Assembly: GCA_038240295.1 (NCBI GenBank)
Contig: JBBSDW010000008.1
Location: 1-39,431 of the forward strand
Direction of reading: 5' to 3'
DNA: 39,431 nt
Source: JABDDM01 sp038240295
GTDB taxonomy: Bacteria > Bacteroidota > Ignavibacteria > Palsa-1295
Shown here: positions 32,565 to 39,431 of the stretch, piece after piece
Numbering within the stretch: the stretch's first letter is position 1
How the letters are laid out: every line of letters starts with the position of its first letter
Notes under the pieces: model-generated
Told to the model about the DNA's origin: nothing
What the model saw: the letters and a program-made list of their open reading frames with translations, nothing else
Databases searched by the model: none
Made by a program: the position numbers and the translations under genes

Positions 32565-32931
32565 CGTAGGTCGGACTTCAGTCCGACCTCGAATCTTACG
32601 AATGAGGAAGTCCACGGTCCCGTGATCAAGATTTTCGCAAGCGATCGCAGCGATTCGAGCGAAGTGTAAGATTCTTCGCCGGGCTCAGAATGACTGGTTT
32701 AGGATCTCTCACCAGACCGTTACATTTTCGCTTTGGTGAGTGACGAATCTTGTGTAAATTTTTCATCGCGACCAACGATGTACTCGCTTTCGAGATTCGA
32801 GGTCGGGTTGAAACTTGACCTACATTTACATGTTTTTCACATTCTACTTCTCTTCCGTTTCTATTTTAGTAGTAAGAAGTTGTGTCGCCTGTTATTTGTC
32901 GAACGTTATTCGCATTCGTATCTGAGAAGTT
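32565..32931. other. 367-base spacer before the ATP-grasp gene
   Basis: The spacer begins with a strong hairpin just after the ABC exporter stop. At about 32668-32693 it holds a segment reading AAGATTCTTCGCCGGGCTCA followed by GAATGAC, which from memory resembles a repeat seen in intergenic regions of many genomes. The right half is AT-rich (TTTTAGTAGTAAG) and should hold the promoter of the next gene, but I see no exact TAnnTTTG. No coding potential is evident. Confidence 0.5.
32568..32589. terminator. 10-bp perfect hairpin after the ABC exporter gene
   Basis: AGGTCGGACT-TC-AGTCCGACCT is a perfect inverted repeat 4 bases after the stop. It lacks a T-run. The sequence GGTCGGACTTCAGTCCGACC is one I recall as a recurring intergenic hairpin, so it may be a repeat element serving as a transcript end. 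Confidence 0.6.
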
Positions 32932-34008
32932 ATGGCTCGTCAGACCACCGTTGCGCTCCTCTATAATGATATTCCGGTAAGCACGAGTACGAACGATGCA
33001 CCGGTCGATCTCTCGCCGGAAGCGCTCGGGTTCACTCCGTACTTCGATCTCGAGGAGACACACGCAGAGCAGGAATACGAGAACATCGAAAAAGCTCTTG
33101 AAGAAGCGGGCTATCGGGTCGCGAGTTTTAATGTGAAGGACCGGTTCGAGCGCCTCTTCAAATTCATGGCTCGGCGAAAGATCGATGTTGTCTTCAACCT
33201 GATCGAATTCTTTCACAACCGCCCTGAGCAGGAGATGCACGTTGCATCGTTCTTCGAGTTGCTACAGATGGCCTACACGGGCGCGCCGCCGCTCGCACTC
33301 GCGCTCTGTCAGAATAAGCCGCTTGCAAAAGAGATCCTTCGGGCCAACGATCTGCCGACTCCGCGATCGATGACGGTAAACACAATGGAGCAATTCAAAG
33401 CGCGTCACGGCTTGCGCTATCCCGTGATCGTAAAGCCTGCGTGTGAAGATGGCTCGGGCGGGATTGAAAACGCAAGTATTGTTTCGACGCTCGAAGAGCT
33501 TCGAGCACGAGTGGAATTTGTGATTGAAGATTTTAAGATGGCCGCGCTCGTTGAAGAGTTTATTGACGGACGTGAGCTAAATGTCGCAGTGCTTGGAAAT
33601 GGCGATGCTCGACGGGCGTTGCCCATTAGCGAGATCGAATTCGGTGGAATGCCCGATCATCTGTTTAAGATCGTCAGCTACCAGGCAAAGTGGGAGCCGC
33701 TGCACGAAGCGTATCACAAGACGATCCCATCATGTCCAGCCGATCTACCGAAGGAGATCACCGAACGGGCACAGGAAATCGCGATGGCAGCAACGCATGC
33801 GCTCGGCACTCGCGATTACGCACGCGTCGATATGCGGCTGAATAAAGATGGCGAGTTGTTTATCCTCGAAGTTAATCCGAATCCGAATTTATCGGAAGGC
33901 ACCGGCATTGCACGGAGTGCGGAGGCAGCACAAATCTCGTTTAGCAATCTGCTTGGGACGATCGTAGAATCGGCGCTTGAACGAAGCCCAAAGCGCGCAG
34001 CCGATTGA
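32932..34008 (+). CDS. ATP-grasp carboxylate-amine ligase, D-Ala-D-Ala ligase-like
   Basis: The 358-residue protein has the Ddl-like ATP-grasp layout: an N-terminal domain that starts with VALLYND, a central domain with VIVKPACEDGSGGIEN (Lys168, the flexible loop 172-180), the ALVEEFIDGRELNVAVLG hinge (about 206-222) and the C-terminal ARVDMR...FILEVNPNPN metal site (Asp300, Glu313, Asn315). True Ddl enzymes end with a E-V-N-T-x-P-G-M-T motif; here it is NPNPNLSEGTG, so it is a paralogue that probably joins a different amino acid or amine. The gene stop touches the egtD stop with no spacer (34008/34009), and egtB follows. A role in thiol or peptide synthesis is possible but not shown. Confidence 0.85.
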   Translation: MARQTTVALLYNDIPVSTSTNDAPVDLSPEALGFTPYFDLEETHAEQEYENIEKALEEAGYRVASFNVKDRFERLFKFMARRKIDVVFNLIEFFHNRPEQEMHVASFFELLQMAYTGAPPLALALCQNKPLAKEILRANDLPTPRSMTVNTMEQFKARHGLRYPVIVKPACEDGSGGIENASIVSTLEELRARVEFVIEDFKMAALVEEFIDGRELNVAVLGNGDARRALPISEIEFGGMPDHLFKIVSYQAKWEPLHEAYHKTIPSCPADLPKEITERAQEIAMAATHALGTRDYARVDMRLNKDGELFILEVNPNPNLSEGTGIARSAEAAQISFSNLLGTIVESALERSPKRAAD

Positions 34009-34980
34009 TCAGTCACAAACACCTGCGAGCAGGATCTCCGCGAAATATTTTTTATCGTCCTGCCACACGTGCTCGATTGTAAGCCCTACTCTTGCGGCTA
34101 ACGATTCGAAGGAAGCGATCGTGAACTTATGAGAATATTCGGTCACGATATGCTCGTCTTCTTCAACGATAATTTTTTCATCTAAAATCACGACCTCGAG
34201 CCGGTGTTTTGCTACGAGATGCATTTCGATCCGCGATTCTATTTCGTTGAAATAAGAATAATGCTCGAAATCGGCGGGATCGATGTCAAGGCCAAGTTCG
34301 TCGCGAAGTCGCTCGATCAGATGCACGTTAAAGGCCGCGGTCACTCCTTCTGAATCGTTGTAGGCGCCTTCGATCGTTGCGCGGTCCTTGACCATGTCGA
34401 TACCGATCAGCAGTTTACCGGTCTCGCGAATAAGTCCGGTGATCATGCGGAGAAAATCGGCCGCTTCCTGACGTTCGAAATTTCCGAGCGTCGAACCGGG
34501 AAAAAAGACGATCGTTCGATTGAACGCGCTCGAAGCTTTTGGTAATATGATCGGTGCGGTGTAGTCTTGCGCGAGCGGAAGGACTTCGAGCCCAGGATGG
34601 GCCTGCCGAAGCACAGAGGATGTCACCTCGAGTTGTTCCTGCGATATGTCGATCGGGATATAAACGGATGGCCGGTCAAGCCCATCGAGCAAAAGTTTCG
34701 TTTTGACACCCTCGCCGCTGCCAAACTCGATGATGCGAGTATGCGGGCCTATCGACGATGCCATTTCCGCGATATGCTTCTCCAGGATTCCAATCTCGGT
34801 TCGAGTCGGATAATATTCTTCCAATGTGCAGATCTCTTCAAAAAGCTCTGCACCGCGAGCGTCATAAAAATATTTGCTTGGTATACGCTTTTGCTCCAGA
34901 CGAAAACCTTGCAGGATGTCGCTGCGGAATTGATCCTGCGCTGTTGTCGCGATCTCGGAGTAATCGAGGTTGATCTTCAT
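34009..34980 (-). CDS. egtD: L-histidine N-alpha-methyltransferase EgtD
   Basis: EgtD trimethylates histidine to hercynine with three SAM, the first step in ergothioneine synthesis. The ATG at 34978-34980 (11 bases after the egtB stop) gives 323 residues, like the mycobacterial enzyme; a TTG 15 bases upstream would overlap egtB and is less likely. The family features are present: KRIPSKYFYDARGAELFEEI near the N-terminus, the SAM-binding IIEFGSGEGVKTKLLLDGL (about residues 83-101), YIPIDIS, and the VFFPGSTLGNF motif with QEAADFL. It is followed by the convergent ATP-grasp gene. Confidence 0.95.
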   Translation of the reverse strand: MKINLDYSEIATTAQDQFRSDILQGFRLEQKRIPSKYFYDARGAELFEEICTLEEYYPTRTEIGILEKHIAEMASSIGPHTRIIEFGSGEGVKTKLLLDGLDRPSVYIPIDISQEQLEVTSSVLRQAHPGLEVLPLAQDYTAPIILPKASSAFNRTIVFFPGSTLGNFERQEAADFLRMITGLIRETGKLLIGIDMVKDRATIEGAYNDSEGVTAAFNVHLIERLRDELGLDIDPADFEHYSYFNEIESRIEMHLVAKHRLEVVILDEKIIVEEDEHIVTEYSHKFTIASFESLAARVGLTIEHVWQDDKKYFAEILLAGVCD

Positions 34981-34991
34981 GTCAAAGGTTC

Positions 34992-36305
34992 TCAACGTGC
35001 CAGGCGTATGCCGCTAAATTGCCAGCGTGCGACTGGTGGAAAAAAGTTACGATAGGTAGGCCGCGCATGCGAACGCGGAGTAACGCATGACGCTCCGCGA
35101 AGCACCATCTGATTCGACATAAACTTTCCGTTATATTCGCCAAGCGCACCCTCCGGTGCCTTGAAGCCCGGATACGGAAGATAGTTACTGGCAGTCCATT
35201 GCCAGACCTCGCCATAGATCTGGCAAAGGTTATTCGCTTCCATAGACGAACTCACCGGATGAAAATTTTCCGATTCAACAAACGAGCCATCGATCGGAAG
35301 ATTCGCGGAAGCAATTTCCCATTCTTCTTCGCGCGGCAGTCGCGCGCCGCTCCATGCAGCATAGGCTTCGGCCTCATAGTAACTAACGTGCGTTACCGGT
35401 TCATCGGATTGCACTTCGCGGTATCCGTTGAGCGTCATCTGCCACCAGCTTTCGTCCGAGTGCTTTGTCCAGTAAAGCGGCGCATTCCAGCCATTCGTCT
35501 GCACTTCATTCCATCCATCCGATAACCAGATCTCGGGCCGTGAATATCCGCCGCTCTCGATAAACGCGAGATACTCGCCAGCCGTGACGAGTCGGTTCGC
35601 AATCGCGAAATCGTTAAGATAAACCCGGTGACGAGGCGCCTCATTGTCGAAAGAAAATCCAGCCCCGTTGAAGCCCACCTCATACAAACCTTCATCGAAC
35701 TGCTTCCACTGCACGGCGGGTATGGTCGCAACTTTGCCTATGCCGCGCTCATGATAAACCGGATGCAGCGGATTAAGGGCAAGTACATTCTTGATGTCGG
35801 TCAGGATCAACTCCTGATGTTGCTGCTCGTGGTTCAATCCGATGGTGATGACAGGAGCGATCGTCTCAAATTGCTCGCTTGTGATTCGCTTCAGCATATT
35901 GGCGATCTCCCGATCGACGAATACGCGGTATGCGTAAATCTCCTTCACGGTAGGCCTCGTTAAAAGTCCGCGCTCGGGCCTTGCCCAGCGCTCACCGATC
36001 AGGTTATAGTAGGAGTTGAATAAAAAATCGAAATGGGGGTCGATGGAAGTATAATTAGGATCGACGACCTTCAAGACAAACGTCTCGAAGAACCAACTCG
36101 TATGAGCAAGATGCCAGCGGGTGGGGCTAACGTCCGGCATCGACTGCACGACATAATCTTCGGTTTCGAGTGGTCTGCAGATTCTTTCGGTTTGCTTGCG
36201 GACGGCGTTGTAGGCCTCGTGCAAAGTACCTCGGTCGGTTTCGACCGATAGGAGCTGCACCGCATTACCGCGATCTTTTTGAGCTTTGCCTTGGACTATT
36301 GCCAT
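34992..36305 (-). CDS. egtB: Ergothioneine synthase EgtB (sulfoxide synthase)
   Basis: EgtB joins hercynine to cysteine or gamma-glutamylcysteine using O2 and non-heme iron. The 437-residue protein has an N-terminal DinB-like domain with the first histidine pair W-H65-L-A-H68 and the iron-binding HX3HXE motif H158-EQQ-H162-Q-E164 (GLNHEQQHQE). The FGE-sulfatase domain spans about 190-437, with VSYYEAEAYAAWSGARLPREEEWEIA and the C-terminal FMSNQMVLRGASCVTPRSH and YRNFFPPVARWQFSGIRLAR. No EgtA or EgtC is in the window, so the enzyme may use cysteine directly. egtD is 11 bases downstream on the same strand, so the two are probably one operon. Confidence 0.95.
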   Translation of the reverse strand: MAIVQGKAQKDRGNAVQLLSVETDRGTLHEAYNAVRKQTERICRPLETEDYVVQSMPDVSPTRWHLAHTSWFFETFVLKVVDPNYTSIDPHFDFLFNSYYNLIGERWARPERGLLTRPTVKEIYAYRVFVDREIANMLKRITSEQFETIAPVITIGLNHEQQHQELILTDIKNVLALNPLHPVYHERGIGKVATIPAVQWKQFDEGLYEVGFNGAGFSFDNEAPRHRVYLNDFAIANRLVTAGEYLAFIESGGYSRPEIWLSDGWNEVQTNGWNAPLYWTKHSDESWWQMTLNGYREVQSDEPVTHVSYYEAEAYAAWSGARLPREEEWEIASANLPIDGSFVESENFHPVSSSMEANNLCQIYGEVWQWTASNYLPYPGFKAPEGALGEYNGKFMSNQMVLRGASCVTPRSHARPTYRNFFPPVARWQFSGIRLAR

Positions 36306-36426
36306 CGCACATTAAAATTAGAACCGCCCTTATGGCCTGCAAGTATACTCACTTTTTTGCTGGTTGCGACGAATACGTAAGAGGATAAAGGCAAATGAAA
36401 AGACATGGAAGCTCTAGAGTTTGAGC

Positions 36427-36690
36427 TTAGGCCTTTTTATTTCCAGTTTTCAGTAGGGCGGACCGAGTATCTCCGGAGTCTGAAGATAATCCAAGACTTC
36501 CACTCGGCGATCCGGTCGATTGCCTCTCGCCCTCAGGTATCCCCGCTGTCGACTCGTGGCGAGTCAGGACGGGGACTTTATGGTCATTCCGGCCGACTCC
36601 ATTCTTTGAGCCAACGTTCGATGTGCCGTCGCCCGCCTCAGTTGATGCTTGGTTATCTTTATTCGTATTCATCGGCTTGTTGTTTGTCAT
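36427..36690 (-). CDS. Small hydrophilic, probably disordered protein
   Basis: The 87-residue frame begins at ATG 36688-36690 and has a strong AGGGAGG ribosome-binding site 3-4 bases upstream, one of the best in the window. The product is rich in Ser, Gly, Thr and Asn and has no Trp, Phe, Tyr or Cys, so it should be intrinsically disordered. I recognise no domain. It lies in the gap between egtB and pgl on the same strand as both. A frame on the other strand (36405-36692) covers the same DNA but lacks such a start. Expression is likely; function is unknown. Confidence 0.6.
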   Translation of the reverse strand: MTNNKPMNTNKDNQASTEAGDGTSNVGSKNGVGRNDHKVPVLTRHESTAGIPEGERQSTGSPSGSLGLSSDSGDTRSALLKTGNKKA

Positions 36691-36823
36691 AGGCCTCCCT
36701 TTTTCTTTCAGATTGTAATTCGCTTGCCTCTAGAAATGGAAGCAAGTATTAATAATACAAGAGGCGTACCGGATGCGCGAGCGAAATACATTCTGGAAAG
36801 GCAATTTTCGGCAAATTGGGATT

Positions 36824-37558
36824 CTACGCAGGATTTGCTGCACGATCAACCATGAAACAGGTGCGATTACGAGCGTTCACCCGGGCTGCGGGCAGCGGTG
36901 CCGCGGCTGAAACACGAAGCGCAAGCACACGTGAGAGCGCAACTGCTTTTTCGTTGCCGCTAACCTGGATCAAGGCTACGCGCGAAGCATTGATCACGTT
37001 CATCGTGACCGTCACGCGGTCGCGAGGAGAGATCGGTGAGAGTGTCGCAATTACTGCTCTGTCGTCTCCCGATTCGATAGGTGTTTCAGGAAAGATCGAC
37101 GCGGTATGTCCATCGGCCCCCATGCCGAGGAGGATGACATCGAAACCCGGCTCGTTTTTGCCGAAAAAATCGCGCAGGTCTTGCTCATACGCGTTTGCGA
37201 TTTCCTTTGGTGTGTCGAGCGCCGTGTTTGGATGATGGATTTGAACTGCCGGAATGCCCAATGGATTCAGCAAGGAATCCTGAATCATCCGGAAATTGCT
37301 TTTCGGATCCGTCAATGGCACACATCGCTCGTCGCCAAGAAAAAATTGAGTGGATTTCCAAACCGCTTCATCTTTGTATTTCGTCGACAGAATCTCGTAG
37401 AGCCGTTTCGGAGTCTCTCCGCCAGGGAGTGCAAGTGTGGCAAAGTCTCTCGGCCCGATTGCCTTCGAAAGTTCATCGATCACGATCCTTGCAGAGGCAT
37501 GGCTTAAATCTTCAAGATCATCAAATATCTCGACTTCTCGGCCTAAAGGATATTCCAT
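36824..37558 (-). CDS. pgl: 6-phosphogluconolactonase
   Basis: Pgl hydrolyses 6-phosphogluconolactone to 6-phosphogluconate in the oxidative pentose phosphate pathway. The 244-residue protein belongs to the NagB/DevB superfamily: TLALPGGETPKRLYEIL (about residues 41-57), QFFLGDERCVPLTDPKSNFRM (about 71-91) and the active-site region LLGMGADGHTASIFP (about 142-156) with the catalytic His. The start at 37556-37558 overlaps the end of zwf by 16 bases, so translation is coupled. The C-terminus has an unusual Ala/Arg-rich tail (LPAARVNARNRTCFMVDRAAN) but is in frame. Confidence 0.95.
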   Translation of the reverse strand: MEYPLGREVEIFDDLEDLSHASARIVIDELSKAIGPRDFATLALPGGETPKRLYEILSTKYKDEAVWKSTQFFLGDERCVPLTDPKSNFRMIQDSLLNPLGIPAVQIHHPNTALDTPKEIANAYEQDLRDFFGKNEPGFDVILLGMGADGHTASIFPETPIESGDDRAVIATLSPISPRDRVTVTMNVINASRVALIQVSGNEKAVALSRVLALRVSAAAPLPAARVNARNRTCFMVDRAANPA

Positions 37559-39024
37559 TCCGCACCATGCTTTTGAAGGAGCGTCTCGCTTTCCTCGGGT
37601 CCCCAGGATCCGGCTGGGTAGGGATGCGGCCTGAACTGATAGGCAAATAGCGGCGTATAGACTTTCCAGGAAGCTTCGACTTCGTCTGCATGAAGAAACA
37701 GCGTTTGGTCACCTTGGACGACATCGAGCAACAGCGTCTGATATCCATCCGGTGGTTCACCGAATGCTTCTTCGTAGTCGAAGCGCATGTGATGCTGCTG
37801 CAGACGGATCTCGTCGCCAGGTATCTTGACTTCGAAGGAAAGATCGAACCCTTCTTCCGGCTGGATCTTGATCACGAGCGTGTTTGGCTGCATCCGGCAA
37901 TCGGCCATATCTTGAAACAAGGTGACCGGTGGGCATCGAAACGTGATCGCGATCTGCGTGGTATGCTTCTTCAACCGCTTACCCGTTCGTAGAAAAAACG
38001 GAACTCCCTGCCATCTCCAGTTATTGATTCGCAGCCTGAGCGCGGCGAACGTCTCTGTCTGGCTTTGCGGTGCAACCCCGGGCTCTTCACGATAACCCTG
38101 CACCTGCTTGCCATCCTCTTCACCGGCGGCATATTGCCCGAAGACGACATCGTCGGGAGAGATCGGAGCGATCGAGCGTAAGACTTTTATTTTTTCATAA
38201 CGAATCGCCTGAGCGTCGAATGCACCCGGGACTTCCATCGCCGTCAGAGCAACAAGCTGCGTAATATGATTTTGTACCATGTCGCGAATGGCCCCTGCTT
38301 TCTCGTAATAATCGGCGCGTTTTTCAACGCCGATCGTTTCGGCTGCAGTGATCTCGACGTGTTCGATCCTGTCGCGGTTCCACAACGATTCAAACATCGC
38401 GTTGCCGAATCGGAACGCGAGAAGATTCTGTACGGTCTCTTTACCGAGGTAGTGATCGATGCGATAGACCTGCGATTCGTCGTAATATTTATGAACGAGT
38501 TTGTTGAGTTCCTGCGCGCTCGTAAGATCATGACCAAATGGCTTTTCGATCACGATGCGCGTCCAACCCGGCGACTTATTGAGTCCCGATTCGCCGAGCG
38601 CTTCGATCGTCGGTGCAAAGACTTGTGGAGGAAGCGCCAGATAATAGATACGGTCTCCAGGCAGATTGCCTTCTTTTTCGATCTTCTCGATCTTCGATAG
38701 CAAGTCTTTGTAATCCTGCGTACCGCCCTGATCGATCGGTTCGTAGAAAAAAGCTTTCTTCAACCAGTCGCGAATTTTCCCTTCCTGCTCAGGTTTTATT
38801 CCGTTGCGATCCTTAGTTTTCAGCATTTCATCGAAAACGCTGTTGGCGAAGTCGCGAAATTTCTGATCGTCGAATCCGCTGCCGCGCGCGCAACCGAGAA
38901 TGCATACCTGATCCGAAAAGGAATCATTCGCCCGCAAATGAATGAGCGCCGGCATCAACTTACGATGGGTGAGATCGCCGGTTACACCGATAATAACAAA
39001 TAGGCACGGTTCAGCTTTCGCCAT
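37543..39024 (-). CDS. zwf: Glucose-6-phosphate 1-dehydrogenase
   Basis: G6PD oxidises glucose-6-phosphate and yields NADPH. The 493-residue protein has the Rossmann fingerprint GVTGDLTHRKL (residues 13-23), the IEKPFGHD motif (159-166) and the active-site RIDHYLGKE (188-196, His191), all at family positions, followed by the long alpha+beta domain. The fingerprint has G-V-T-G-D-L where the usual form is G-A-S-G-D-L. The ATG at 39022-39024 is the natural start (MAKAEPCLFVIIGVTG). The gene follows gnd after 14 bases and overlaps pgl by 16. The order gnd-zwf-pgl puts all three oxidative steps in one operon. Confidence 0.97.
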   Translation of the reverse strand: MAKAEPCLFVIIGVTGDLTHRKLMPALIHLRANDSFSDQVCILGCARGSGFDDQKFRDFANSVFDEMLKTKDRNGIKPEQEGKIRDWLKKAFFYEPIDQGGTQDYKDLLSKIEKIEKEGNLPGDRIYYLALPPQVFAPTIEALGESGLNKSPGWTRIVIEKPFGHDLTSAQELNKLVHKYYDESQVYRIDHYLGKETVQNLLAFRFGNAMFESLWNRDRIEHVEITAAETIGVEKRADYYEKAGAIRDMVQNHITQLVALTAMEVPGAFDAQAIRYEKIKVLRSIAPISPDDVVFGQYAAGEEDGKQVQGYREEPGVAPQSQTETFAALRLRINNWRWQGVPFFLRTGKRLKKHTTQIAITFRCPPVTLFQDMADCRMQPNTLVIKIQPEEGFDLSFEVKIPGDEIRLQQHHMRFDYEEAFGEPPDGYQTLLLDVVQGDQTLFLHADEVEASWKVYTPLFAYQFRPHPYPAGSWGPEESETLLQKHGAEWNIL

Positions 39025-39038
39025 AATGTTAGATCGAA

Positions 39039-39431
39039 TTATTTTTTCTTTACCGCGTGACCGCCGAACTGATGGCGCATCGCTGCGAGGAGTCTGTCGC
39101 CGAACGAATTCTGCTCGCGCGACCGAATCCGTTCGATGAGCGAGAGGGTGATGACCGGTGCAGGAACGTTGAGGTCGAGCGCTTCGGTCGTCGTCCAGCG
39201 TCCTTCGCCGGAATCGTCGACGAACGGTTCGAGATCGTCAAGTCCTGGATCCTGCTCAAGCGCGAGTGCGATCAGATCGAGCAGCCATGCGCGAACCACA
39301 GAGCCAAACCTCCAGATCTCGGCGATTTGGTGCGCATCGAGGCCAAATTCTTCCTTATGCTTGAGAATTGAAAATCCCTCGGCGAACGACTGCATCATCC
39401 CATATTCAACACCGTTGTGCACCATCTTGAC
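39039..39431 (-). CDS. gnd: 6-phosphogluconate dehydrogenase (decarboxylating), C-terminal part
   Basis: The 130 codons inside the window are the end of a gene that starts beyond it. MVHNGVEYGMMQ is the conserved substrate-binding helix of 6PGDH (K-M-V-H-N-G-I-E-Y-x-x-M), continued by AEGFSILKHKEEFGLDAHQIAEIWRFGSVVRAWLLDL and EGRWTTTEALD. The catalytic Lys lies in the two codons before the Met (V-K-M). The stretch is consistent with the short, NAD-type (Gnd-like) subclass rather than the long NADP type, but the cofactor domain is outside the window, so this is tentative. zwf and pgl follow on the same strand. Confidence 0.92.
   Translation of the reverse strand, partial: VKMVHNGVEYGMMQSFAEGFSILKHKEEFGLDAHQIAEIWRFGSVVRAWLLDLIALALEQDPGLDDLEPFVDDSGEGRWTTTEALDLNVPAPVITLSLIERIRSREQNSFGDRLLAAMRHQFGGHAVKKK

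Noticed and set aside
32932..34008. Calling the ATP-grasp gene a true ddl
   Set aside because: The C-terminal metal-site motif differs from the Ddl consensus and no cell-wall genes lie nearby.
36405..36692. 95-codon plus-strand frame opposite the disordered small protein
   Set aside because: The minus-strand frame has a far better start signal; the plus-strand product is Arg/Ser-rich with no pattern.

Overview
The window (39,431 bases, mid-to-high GC, densely coding) looks like chromosome from a member of the Bacteroidota/Chlorobiota side of the FCB group, perhaps a Kapabacteria- or Ignavibacteria-like lineage. The evidence is two proteins ending in type IX secretion (T9SS) sorting domains, several TAnnTTTG-type promoter elements in front of genes, a BshC gene for bacillithiol, and paired M16 peptidases. 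The lineage is an inference; the gene families are mostly clear. Few genes have a strong Shine-Dalgarno sequence, and several start with GTG.

Layout. 1-1.4 kb: tail of hemB, then hemL (C5 tetrapyrrole pathway). 1.4-3.0 kb: an unknown cytoplasmic protein and a small outer-membrane beta-barrel, both on the minus strand. 3.3-6.5 kb: a translationally coupled run of an active M16 zinc peptidase, an inactive M16 partner and a lipoprotein, ending in a bidirectional terminator. 6.6-7.3 kb: an orphan SigR/SigH-like ECF sigma factor. 7.8-10.7 kb (minus): recA, recX, an ABM-fold protein, a lone receiver domain and a small membrane protein. 11.2-19.6 kb (minus): HAD phosphatase, CPXCG protein, YbaB, RecR, a methyltransferase, two lipoproteins, a heparinase II/III-like protein, a MOP-family flippase and a GT39-like membrane glycosyltransferase. 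This joins DNA-repair housekeeping to surface-polysaccharide functions. 19.7-21.5 kb: bshC. 21.5-22.4 kb: a T9SS-type gene broken by a +1 frameshift. 22.7 kb: tRNA-Arg(ACG). 23.1-25.0 kb: a DUF3224-like protein and an MFS transporter. 25.0-27.6 kb (minus): an Mla/MCE lipid-transport operon whose permease carries an in-frame 29-residue tandem duplication. 27.8-32.6 kb: a secreted alpha/beta hydrolase, an intact T9SS cargo protein and an ABC exporter. 32.9-36.3 kb: a Ddl-like ATP-grasp ligase convergent with egtB-egtD (ergothioneine). 36.4-39.4 kb (minus): a disordered small protein and gnd-zwf-pgl (oxidative pentose phosphate pathway, a source of NADPH).

Functionally, the window combines redox/thiol chemistry (BshC, EgtB/EgtD, zwf-pgl-gnd, a SigR-like sigma factor), envelope biogenesis (Mla, flippase, heparinase-like protein, lipoproteins, T9SS cargo) and recombination (RecA, RecX, RecR). 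The points most worth following are the ATP-grasp ligase abutting egtD in an organism that also has bacillithiol genes, the duplicated MlaE N-terminus, the frameshifted T9SS gene, a heteromorphic heptamer tandem repeat upstream of recA, and a 13-mer repeated at recR and near the tRNA. I found no CRISPR array, insertion sequence, prophage or rRNA gene.
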